Shown here: positions 32,551 through 42,020 of the stretch, in pieces
Layout: each line of letters opens with the position of its first letter
Position numbering within the stretch: the first letter of the stretch is position 1
DNA from: Isoetes taiwanensis
Taxonomy: Eukaryota; Streptophyta; Lycopodiopsida; Isoetales; Isoetaceae
Assembly (NCBI GenBank): GCA_021234155.1
Contig: JAJEKV010000061.1
Coordinates: 5,202,653 to 5,266,652 of the forward strand
Direction of reading: 5' to 3'
Length of the DNA: 64,000 bases
Program-made: the position numbers and the translations under genes
Notes under the pieces: generated by a model
Database searches by the model: none
Told to the model about the DNA's origin: nothing
Seen by the model: the letters and a program-made list of their open reading frames with translations, nothing else

Positions 32551-34770
32551 ATGAAAATGGCGCATCCGGCGGTCGCCAAGTCAAGCTTTTTGAGACGCAT
32601 TCTCTTTCAACGTGTTTTGTCTCCATGCCCTTATCAAAATACGTTTACGTCCACCTATGCTACAGCCCCTGAAAAGAAAGAAGGAGAAGGGGATGAGAAA
32701 AAGGCTTCTGATCGCAAGAAGCCCAAGAGTTTAATTGAGGTTGCCAGATTCTTACCAGGCTGGGGCGTTGGAGCTAAATTTGCTAAGAACCATTGGAGTG
32801 ACGACGAGTATTACAAGATTACTAAAATTCGCGTGTACTTGGTATCTTTCTTTCATTTGCATCATCTTTTATCAGTTAAAAGCAGGTCTCATATCTAAAT
32901 GTGGGACATGGCATAGTTGCTGCAGACATATAAGAATAATAATAATAACGCTTATGATTTCTTAGGTTGATTCTTCATGTCATAGAGAGCTTAATGAAAT
33001 GGGGGGTGTAAAAATTCCAGGAACAAATGGTGGTAGAAAGACTGATATTGAACTTATATCAGAGAAATTGCTAAAGTTTCCTTTGGGAATTTTCCTTTAA
33101 GCTCTCTCATGAAACTAGGTCGGGATAAAATTCATGTCCATATCATAACCTGTTATGTGCGTACTAAATTGTCTTGGCGTGGTGCAGTGTGGTGATACTG
33201 GAGCTGCATGGGGAATATTTCATAGATCTGGTAATCTATCTAAACTCTCTAGACTAACAAGACGCATGCATTTTGTCCCATTCAGCTTCTTCGGGAAACG
33301 GTTCTGCAGTATATCAGGGATATACAACAAATTTCGTACTTGTTCTAAGAAACAGCATACAAGCCAAATAAATGTTTCCAACAACTTGACTCCCGAAAAA
33401 TTACTAGCTCATGTCTGTCCCGATGGTGTAATAACCAGGATATTTTCAATTATTGCTTCCGAAGAAAATCTAATTCAAGCCTTTTGGGAAGTCAAAGATG
33501 ATAGGTTCAAAAGTAATTTATCAATCACGGTACCTGGTGATTGGTTTCCTTCCACCCGCATAGCCCTCGAAGAGGGACGATATGCTTATAAGAGGATTTC
33601 AACAGACATTCCTGGGACTTCTGTTACCCGACTACTGTTACCACAGGACAGAATAGTACAGCAGGCATTCAAAAGAATACTAGAACCTTACTATGAGGGG
33701 TTCCCTAGATCTGACTGGGCTAAAGATTTAAATTTGCCACCCATTTTTAGTGAAAGAAGTCATGGCTTCCGCCCAAACAGAGGTATCCATACTGTCATGA
33801 AAGAGCTAAATACATGGAATGAAATTTCATGGATTCTAGATTATGCAGTTGAGATGGGCGATGATTATCTTTACCAGAAGAAGCTGATGAAAACAGTTCG
33901 GCAGAGGGTAGCTGATTGCAGGGTGACTGATGAGATAAATAAAATGTTCAGCTGCAACATAATTGGAACTGATCAGTCTTGTGCTGGGACACTCTCATCC
34001 CTGTTGTTCAACATTCACATGACTGAACTTGACAACTTTATACTTGGGAATCTTAAGAACAAGTTTGATATTGGTCGAAGCAGCATAGAGGAATGGAAAG
34101 AACACATAAAGATCAATAGCACATATGGGCTCAAATCAATTTTCAGAAAGCATCATGGAGCACCCCTGGCTGATAAGAACATGTTTTATGCTCTGACTGA
34201 ACATTATCGTAAATATTGTGACCAAGAGTCTTCACGGCATCTTAGATATGTTCGTTATGCTGACAGTTTCCTTATAGGAATTGGGGGCAGCGAACAGGAT
34301 GCAAGGGATATTCGGAAAAAGGTTAATGATTTTCTGAAGAGCAGCCTACACATATCCATCAATAAGGATGACCTTGTGGACTTGAGCATGCAAAATGTGG
34401 AGTTCTTGGGCTTTCGCATAACAAAGCCATCGATGAAGGAAACTATGCCTAAGGAATGACCATTGTATAATGACACATTTCAAAGCACCAACCAAATCCT
34501 ATTGGGCCATGATGATGTTATGCTCAGGAGGATAAGGCGGGGAGATAGGGCTATTGTCATTGCTGAAGACTCTGGATTGGCCAATATCATTTTTCTAAAC
34601 CTGAAGCTGTTTATCCACTTGTTCTTTTTTCTAAGCATAACCAGTCTAATAGAGGCTTATTTGCAGGTGAACCAACCACTGGAGAAGTGCAGCGGATTGG
34701 TGGGGTAAATAAACATGGCTGGAGATATGTTAAGGATGCCAATCCACGAGTTTGGAAAACACTGTTGTAG
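32551..34770 (+). CDS. Mitochondrial small-subunit ribosomal protein mS34
   Basis: Three exons, 32551-32841, 33188-33230 and 34667-34770, give a 145-residue protein. The first about 45 residues (FLRRILFQRVLS, then TYATAP) are Arg/Ser-rich without acidic residues and look like a mitochondrial presequence. The conserved part reads SLIEVARFLPGWGVGAKFAK, YYKITKIRVY, then GDTGAAWGIFHRSG across the second and third exons, and IGGVNKHGWRYV near the C-terminus. The WGVG and the KITKI...AWGI...K-WRY order matches the plant counterpart of mS34, a component of the mitoribosome small subunit. All junctions are GT-AG and the frame is kept (291 + 43 + 104 bases). The start at 32551 has an in-frame ATG two codons later. 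The second intron contains the maturase-like ORF. Family assignment is from memory of the plant protein. Confidence 0.75.
33266..34459 (+). CDS. Maturase-like reverse-transcriptase ORF inside mS34 intron 2
   Basis: The frame is open from at least 33155, with an internal ATG at 33266 that would give 397 residues. Residues after this ATG (FVPFSFFGKRFCSISGIYNK, then SKKQHTS) look like a mitochondrial presequence. Group II intron maturase features follow: PSTRIALEEGRYAYKRI, RLLLPQDRIVQQAFKRILEP, RSHGFRPNRGIHTVMKELN, LLFNIHMTELD, YVRYADSFLIGI and NVEFLGFRI. The YADD box is YADS, the usual GTPQGG is GTDQSC and the first catalytic Asp region is lost, so polymerase activity is unlikely. This is known for plant nuclear maturases. 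The splicing domain X is not evident: a TGA at 34457 ends the frame, though the same frame stays open to 34708. It would act in mitochondrial group II intron splicing if expressed; that is inference. Confidence 0.65.
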   Translation: MHFVPFSFFGKRFCSISGIYNKFRTCSKKQHTSQINVSNNLTPEKLLAHVCPDGVITRIFSIIASEENLIQAFWEVKDDRFKSNLSITVPGDWFPSTRIALEEGRYAYKRISTDIPGTSVTRLLLPQDRIVQQAFKRILEPYYEGFPRSDWAKDLNLPPIFSERSHGFRPNRGIHTVMKELNTWNEISWILDYAVEMGDDYLYQKKLMKTVRQRVADCRVTDEINKMFSCNIIGTDQSCAGTLSSLLFNIHMTELDNFILGNLKNKFDIGRSSIEEWKEHIKINSTYGLKSIFRKHHGAPLADKNMFYALTEHYRKYCDQESSRHLRYVRYADSFLIGIGGSEQDARDIRKKVNDFLKSSLHISINKDDLVDLSMQNVEFLGFRITKPSMKETMPKE

Positions 34771-34833
34771 TGACTAATTTCGACAGCATTCTTTGCTACT
34801 GCTACTAAGCTTGTTTGCGATGGGCTAAGTAAC

Positions 34834-35127
34834 TTACCTCATGGTGCCTGGAAGCCGGTCCAGACTCTTTAAAAATGTTGTTGCATAATGAATGTGGGCT
34901 ATGGCTTTCCAGGACATTGAATTGGTTCTCTCATATTGCTTAGCGTTCAGTCTGTTTGACAGTTCAATCAAATAATCTCTTGGGGACTCATTGCAAGAAT
35001 ATCTTATAATCAGTATTGCATAATGAACGTGTGCTATGGCTTTCCAAGAGATTGAGTTGGTTCTGTCATATTGCTTAGCATTCAATCTGTTTGACAGTTC
35101 AATCTCATAATCTGTTTGGGCGCTCAT
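34834..35127 (-). CDS. ORF with two tandem copies of a ~43-residue unit
   Basis: The minus frame contains IELSNRLNAKQYDRTNSISW and then, about 40 residues later, IELSNRLNAKQYERTNSMSW, each followed by KAIAH(V/I)HYA. The DNA units (34883-35000 and 35008-35135) differ at scattered, partly synonymous sites. The unit looks like part of a real protein, perhaps a duplicated exon, but I do not recognise it. It lies 60 bp from the mS34 stop, on the opposite strand. Confidence 0.3.
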   Translation of the reverse strand: MSAQTDYEIELSNRLNAKQYDRTNSISWKAIAHVHYAILIIRYSCNESPRDYLIELSNRLNAKQYERTNSMSWKAIAHIHYATTFLKSLDRLPGTMR

Positions 35128-35734
35128 TGCAAGAACGTCGTGGAAAAAATTTGAAAATGTGACAAAATGCTATGTTTGAATATCAAGAAAACCACAAGTC
35201 TGGTGTTTGGTCTTATTCAAGTTCGAGTTTGACTTGCACAAGTGTGGTACCAGGCTGTATTTTTCGTGTTTCAAAGACTTTAAAGAATGGGCAATAAACC
35301 CAATTCCCCATAATTATTGAACATATCCAATGGTGTGTTGCAAAGAGCAAATATTTTTTCAATCAAAAGAATGGGTTAAAATACATCTTTTCTGTAGATG
35401 CTCTTAGCTGGTAAGGCTTAGCTTATGTAAGGCATTTTGGTTGACTAAGTCTAGCTTGGGCACCATGCCTTCTCCTAGCCCAGATCTTAAATATGCCACA
35501 AAAGAATAGAAATTGTTATGTAGTTAATCTGTGCTATGTCCAACGCAAAGATTTTAAAATATGAATGCTTGAACATTTAAGCTTGCTCTTTATGTAATAT
35601 GCATTAAAAAGTGCTGCATCCAGTGCTGATAAGTGCAATTGGGCTTCATGATGGACCAAAAATGGTACCAAGTGTTGAAAAACATGAAAGGTATACAGAT
35701 TATCTAGAGAGTGTTGCATAATTGAACGAAAGCG

Positions 35735-36530
35735 CTATAGATTTGTTCTGGCATTCTCAATAGCCTTCACAAGCTCCTCATACTTGGCTCCTCTCACTTC
35801 TGCCACTACTTCTTTGTTTTTTAAGATCTTGAAAGTGGGAACTGCCTTAATTCCTAACTGCTTAGCAAGAGCCTGCAAAACAAATGAATCACATTAACTT
35901 CATTAATAATTAGAATATACACTAATAAGTAGTTGCATAACTTGTATAACTTACCTTGTTTTCCTGGTTACAATCAAGTTTGGCAAACGCCACATCTGAG
36001 TATTTCTCAGATAATGCTAAGATTTTGGGCAGGATGAGCTTGCATGGGCCACACCTGCATTCATTATTTCAACGTTTTTAAAGCATATGCAAATGTTCCA
36101 GAACACTGAATGATTATTTTTTCGTTGTTTTTAATATTCATAACCAGATCCTTTTCTGATAGGATAGATTACGTCTTTGTAACCTTAATATAAGATTACC
36201 AACTACCTATAATGTATTTTAGTGTGGAAGAGGAACTAACCATTGTGTGTACATATCCAGAACGACAATTTTATCTCCAGCTTCTTCAACGAATGGCCAG
36301 AAAGAATCATTATTCACCTCTGTAATGCCACCCAATGCAGTCTTCAAATGTGATTGCTCAATAACCCTGCTAACACTGATACTGCTTCTAAAATTCTGAT
36401 TTAAAGGGTGCAGATTTTGGGATCTGAAAGGCAGCCCAGATGCAGAAATCGAAAATGCAGAGTGATGGAATGCGGAAAAGGAAGCGGATTGTTTTGATGA
36501 AAACAAAGTCGAAAGTGGAGCGGTTGCCAT
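35735..36530 (-). CDS. TRXF: Thioredoxin f-type, chloroplastic
   Basis: Three exons, 36530-36241, 36054-35955 and 35872-35735, encode 175 residues with GT-AG junctions in frame (290 + 100 + 138 bases). The N-terminus (about 60-65 residues) is rich in Ser, Phe and Arg and is typical of a chloroplast transit peptide. The mature part reads DKIVVLDMYTQW, with the redox-active WCGPCK split by the first intron (TG|G), then FAKLDCNQENK, VPTFKILKNKEVV and GAKYEELVKAIE. VLDMYTQWCGPC and GAKYE-L distinguish the f-type from m-type thioredoxins. The protein would reduce disulfides in Calvin-cycle enzymes, using electrons from ferredoxin-thioredoxin reductase. It is convergent with mS34. No defect is visible. 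Confidence 0.92.
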
Positions 36531-39007
36531 GCCTTTGTGTGCAACAATGGAATGGAAAAATGGTGCAGCTTTAGGAGGCCATCTTCTGGCCTCTCAAAAT
36601 TGTGGCTATGGTTTTTATGTGGCGCACCCTCGTCCTTTTATTTACCTCTTCATCAACCAGTTTGGTTAAAAATGTGGCGTATTAATCTTGTGGCATGGAG
36701 GCAGCCACCAAAGTCCAACCATCTTCAACAAGTTGGACAGTCACAGTCAGTATCGATGTTGATGTTAGAAAATGCTGAATGCATTTACATTGTCAAGCTT
36801 GGGAACATCAAGGTAGTATATGTTGGATATACCTTGTTCTTAAGTTCTTACAACAAGCACTTTTGACAACCGCTTAGACCAACATGTCATGCATACATTG
36901 CTCAATGGATTCTAGTATCAAAGTGCCTTACGTATACATGAATGTTACATTTGGTGACATTCCGGGGAGGAAACAACGTGTCGACTCCTCAGAATGTCAT
37001 CTAAAGTGACAATCATGCAACACGAATGCAGGTACGCTGCAATCCATTCGCTCGGAATGTCAGAATTCCCCCAAAATGCAGGTAAAATCGTAGAATGTCT
37101 GCGTGAAACAGAGAGAACGTCGGATAAAATTGTGTGAAGTCCGTCCTTATGTTGCTTTAACATTTAGGATAGAACAAGTGCCACATGGCGAAGCGTGGTT
37201 GGCAAATGCAGGTGAATCGCAACTACCTTGTTTTATGTTGCACGTCTTTGTCCTCTATAATAGGTTTGAATTCTAGATTTATTCACATCCACAACAAAGG
37301 CTCGAATTGGTTGTATTTCCACATACATAGCTTAGATGCACGATCCTTTCTAGTCTTAAAGAAGGTAATATGGCTTAAATATAGTATGATAGGAGACTCA
37401 TGAAATAAGGTGCTGCGCACAAAGGGTTGCCCTCCGGTGGCCTGAGAGGGTGTTGTTTCATGGTTTCTATTTCGTTGTTTCGTGTTAGGTCTTTTTTGTT
37501 TTGTGTCAAGCCTTGTGGATGGTATGAACATAGGGTGTTTCTTTCGTAGCCCAGCAGTTTTGAGTTTTGTTTAAAAAGCTGTGGAGGTCAATTTATAGAA
37601 ACTGAGAAAGGAAAGAGGAATTACTAGTAACCCAAGATCAACAACCAATTATACGAGTCCGTAAGAAATCAATGATTTGATATGTGAAACAATAATTGAA
37701 ATTTGCAAAAGACCAGTGAGATCATTTCGAATTGAACAAGGGATATTTCTGGTCATTTTAGAAATGAACTTTGCATAAAATACCAATTTGAATAACTACG
37801 TGGTGCAATATGGTGGATTTTGTACAAGATTGCATGCAATATAAGATGATGCCAGTATAATTGATTTGATCAGGAGCTTGTTTTATGTGCACAACCTATA
37901 TTTACTGGTTGCATAAGGGAGCGAAGGATGTTTCAAGTTGTTTCTTTAAACATAAAGGTTCTGAATTCATGTCATGATTTAGATAGACCACTTCTCTTTG
38001 CTTCTTGAAATGCTCCGATTGCCCTATATATACCTGTGATTGCACCAGTATTGTTCACCAGGAAGATTAACTGCAAAGAAGCACCATAATTTTTAGAAAA
38101 AGTTTGAATGAGACAATTATTATGATTGACCACTCAAGGGAACATAGCAAAATTTGTCAAGAGGCCACTACAAAAATAAGTACAATTGTGATTCCCTTAT
38201 ATAAATTAAATCTATCTATCTATTTGTTGAATAAAGAAAACAAATTTGTGACTAATGCCTTGAAAGCAATTCAGGAACTGAACACACATGACACATTAAC
38301 TAGAACCTAATAACCAGACGGGGCCATGGCAAATTTCTTGTACTCATGTTTACATACCTGTAAATAAATGGCACTATATATTTTCTAAGGGGTTTACAGA
38401 AGAAACATGGGCATACCCATGTCACATGAATCATTCTTCACCATATTCGTGAACAAAATCATTATGTTGATGCAACCCTCACGCAAAGGCTACATGCCTT
38501 CTTACATTATTTTCTTGAAATGCATTATGGAGTTAGTGGCACACTTACTTGAACCATCATGATAAGTTAATTCTGCTCTTTGAAATTCCTTCAGAACTTT
38601 TCTGGCCTTACATGTCATGTTTTTTATGATTTAGAACCATTTGTAAATAACAATGAAGCTGCAAGACAGATAATGGGATACTATTAAGCCCCTATGACTC
38701 ATCAAATGAAACCTAATATGGACTACAATAAAAGCTATCTGGGCATCAATATCAATTTCAATCTCATCTGTTGTTGCATTAAATGCAAGATTCTTTCTTG
38801 CAATAATTTAAATGACATGGTTAAGGTTAGTTGCAGGCAAACATCTTAGGTTTTGGCTAAGCTAATAAAATAACATGGAAGATTCCTTACAGAGCTATCA
38901 AAAATTGCCAGAGACAATTTACAGTGATAATAGGTAACTCACTTGTTTGCGTATTGCATTCGAGAGGCTTTCCAATGCTTCTTCTTCAGCAACTCTCATT
39001 TTCGCAT
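36531..39007. other. Upstream region of TRXF and noncoding DNA
   Basis: No gene or clear repeat was recognised. The first few hundred bases should hold the TRXF promoter, but I could not choose a TATA box. Confidence 0.4.
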
Positions 39008-39810
39008 CTATTTGCAATCAGTTTTTATTGTTAATTCCAAATTCTTATAACAATCGTTGTTCCAGCAAGCATCAGACAAGGTCATCCAAGATATAGAAAC
39101 TGCTTCAGAAAGCATTTTTTCTATCAGATCCTCGGCTTTTTCAATCCATCTAGATCGATCAAGGAGGTCTGCCATACAAATATAATGAACTGATAGGAGA
39201 TGGATTTTGAAATGCATGCCTGTGCAAAGGAAGAAACGACATCATCGTCAAGCTGGCCAATATGACTACATGCATAACACTCACAAAAGTCGCTTTATTT
39301 GGCATCATTGCCCAGTATTTGCATGTCTTGAATAAAGCTGAAGGGCCTTATTTCCATCCCCATTTTGATAGGTTATAATAATAACATTCCAAAAGCCCAG
39401 ATCATGTTGATGCATTTCATGAAACACAATTTGGACTTTGCTTAGATATCCTACAACAGCCATAGATACTGATAAGTGTATTTGCAATGTTAACATCTCC
39501 AACAAATCTTTCGCGGATGGCATACTCATGCAACCTTTTAGCTTTATCTAATACCCAATACTCGCACATGCATCTAGCATTGTTATGCAAGTTACCTTTG
39601 AAAGAAGTATGCCTTTTAGCTCTATTTTTTTGAAAAGCTCAAGTGCTTGGGTGCCATATTTTCCTCGAGTTTTATGCAGCATGCATGGCACTCCAAGGAG
39701 ACCACATCTTTAATAGGCATTTCTTTAAGCAATGCATGTGCATTTTCTAAGCAACCACACTATGCATACTCTCCCAGCATGGCTGCCCATGTTATTCTGG
39801 CTTGGAAAAA
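39008..39810 (-). pseudogene. PLS-class PPR pseudogene fragment
   Basis: Reading down the minus strand, shifted frames give MLGEYA-CGCLENAHALLKEM and KDVV (about 39780-39650), VFHEMHQHDLGFWNVIII with GDGNKALQLYSRH (39529-39305), then HYICMADLLDRSRWIEKAEDLIEKM and SWMTLSDACWNN (39217-39008). These match, in order, the L, P and E-type motifs of plant PLS PPR proteins (for example CMVDLLGRAG... and ...W-LL-AC). Stops and frameshifts interrupt every motif, and neither the N-terminus nor a DYW domain is visible. It is therefore a dead fragment. Confidence 0.65.
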
Positions 39811-40154
39811 AATTTGAATACAACTATGTGCTTTCTTTACTCCCACACTTTCCATACATTGTAATGAGGGCATTTACCACTGCAACATCACCACCAAATC
39901 CATTATTAACAATGAGTGTATGTTCCTTTTAACCACCTCCAAATAGTCTGGATACAACAAACATCAAGCACAATCAAATATGTCACAAGGTTTGGGACAA
40001 TCCATGATATTTTGAGTTCTTGAAATAGCTAAAGGGCACACTCATAGACAAACACAAACATAGACATCACAAAATGATCCCTAACAGGGTGACATCTGTA
40101 ATTACAATGGTCTTCTCGCCAGTTACCATGCATGTTACTTAATGTTATAGGATA

Positions 40155-40640
40155 AATTCTTTGCCATGCAGTCTCAAGAAGTTACAAAAACAAAAAACCT
40201 GGCATAGTACAACCAATACAATATGAAAATGAACAGATGAGGCTTACCACATGCAATGGCATTGTAGAATGCATTTGCCTTTTCTGTTTGCTTATATTCA
40301 CTAAACTATTTACTCCTTGGCATGCCCCTGTTTTCATCTGAATAAAACTTCGAGTCCTTAGTCAGAAATAGATGCTTTGCCATGCAGTCTCAAGAAGTTA
40401 CAAAAACAAAAAACCTGGCATCATAAATAGATGCTTTGCCATGCAGTCTCAAGAAGTTACAAAAACAAAAAACCTGGCATAGTACAACCAATACAATATG
40501 AAAATGAACAGATGAGGCTTACCGCATGCAATGGCATTGTAGAATGCATTTGCCTTTTCTGTCTGCTTATATTCACTAAACTATTTACTCCTTGGCATGC
40601 CCCTGTTTTCATCTGAATAAAACTTTGAGTCCTTAGTCCC
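40155..40640. repeat. Tandem duplication with a truncated middle copy
   Basis: A ~210-bp unit (TTTGCCATGCAGTCTCAAG...CATCTGAATAAAACTT) is present at about 40158-40353 and 40435-40625, almost identical. A ~45-bp partial copy (40376-40421) lies between them. Confidence 0.75.
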
Positions 40641-41940
40641 TTTTCTTAGATATCATTGGGGGGGCATTGCTTTAGATTGTCAGCAAAAGTATCCATGGAA
40701 ACATTCAAACTAATCGTTTTATCTTGCTCATATGGTTGACAACTGCTAAGATCCACATAAGCTTGCCTTTGATTATCACAATGGCTCTTCTAAGAAGCCA
40801 CATTGTTCTTGCTAGAGTCGCAGCAAATGCTTTCACCTGATAACTTTATGAAAGCAAGGTTGTGCAGATCCCCATCGTGATCAGTAGATGTATATGACAT
40901 TGTACTTCTTATAGATGCCTGTGGGAATTAGCGCTAATATGTTTTCTCTCCAGAACAATTCCCTTGATTCTCTTTGGTTGTTCACTAGCGTTCCGATAAA
41001 TTCTTGGCATTGTCAACTTCCTCTGGTGTTTCTTAGGAGCAAAATAACCACAAATCAATTTTTCAAAATCTGCAAGCACATCCACAACCCCATGACTCGA
41101 AGGCTCCTTCGCACTATTCTCTGCAGTATCACTTCAATAACCTTGGGAACTATGGCCGGTTAGGCGGTTCGAGCAGCATCGACGGGAAACATGGGTGACT
41201 GCTAGTTTACTGGCAACAGCCAGTTTGGAGCAATTATCTGCATATGCTGGCATATTCTAGTATATACGCAGAATATGCTGAAAACTCACTTGTGCGAGAG
41301 TTTGCCCGGCCCTAGGGGCAATCCAAAAACAAGGAACAAAATGTTCTTTGGCTAACCTTGATGCCAATCCCATTGAGTTATAATCCTAATGCCGACCCCA
41401 TTGGCATCGTTCCTTCTTGATGAGCATAATCAATAAACTTCTACTTGATTTCTTGGTATATGTAAGGGCTTAGAGGGCTTGCTAAGTGTAAAGTTGTCCC
41501 CACCAGTAGCTAACCATTAGCTGTACATTCTAAGGCACTCGCAGAATATGGCATACTGGCTTTAGCAATACCCAGAAACATATTACAAGATTTAGCTTAA
41601 TAGCATACAATTGAACTTTATGACATCATCCTAACTCTAGGCAGTCATCACCATCTTCCAATCTCATCTTCAATATTAGAAATTATACATTTTGGCTCAA
41701 GACAACTCTAGAGGCTATATGGTAGTATGAATTAACAAATGATTGTATACTTGGAATTCGGAATACACATTTGATCCTTAGTTATCATTCTCAAAGAACC
41801 AAATTATGTATACTAACAAGACTTCACTCATTATCTTTTATAAAGTAGTTAACATGTCCTCTCAGCAAGTTACGGGCGAGCAGTATAAACATATATAGTT
41901 GATCAAATTTCTCATTTTGAAGCCCCTCTTAATCTTTTTT
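40641..41940. other. Noncoding stretch
   Basis: No gene was recognised. Repeated CATATGCTGGCATATTC-like words occur near 41240-41280 and 41540. Confidence 0.4.
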
Positions 41941-42020
41941 AGAATAGACTAGAATAGAATAGAATATAGTAGAATAGAGTTTTTATCGTCCATGGAGACC
42001 AATCGGCCTATGAGACCCAA
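41941..42020 (-). mobile_element. LINE 3' tail fragment
   Basis: GAATAGAATAGAATATAGTAG is followed by TTTTTATCGTCCATGGAGACC and AATCGGCCTATGAGACCC, the same 3' end as the other family copies. Confidence 0.65.

Noticed and set aside
34255-34476. Antisense ORF over the maturase end
   Set aside because: Shadow frame without motifs.
33231-34666. mS34 intron 2 as an inserted mitochondrial group II intron
   Set aside because: The intron starts GTAATC and ends TTGCAG, not GTGYG...AY. No domain V-like hairpin was evident, so it is a spliceosomal intron hosting a maturase-like ORF.
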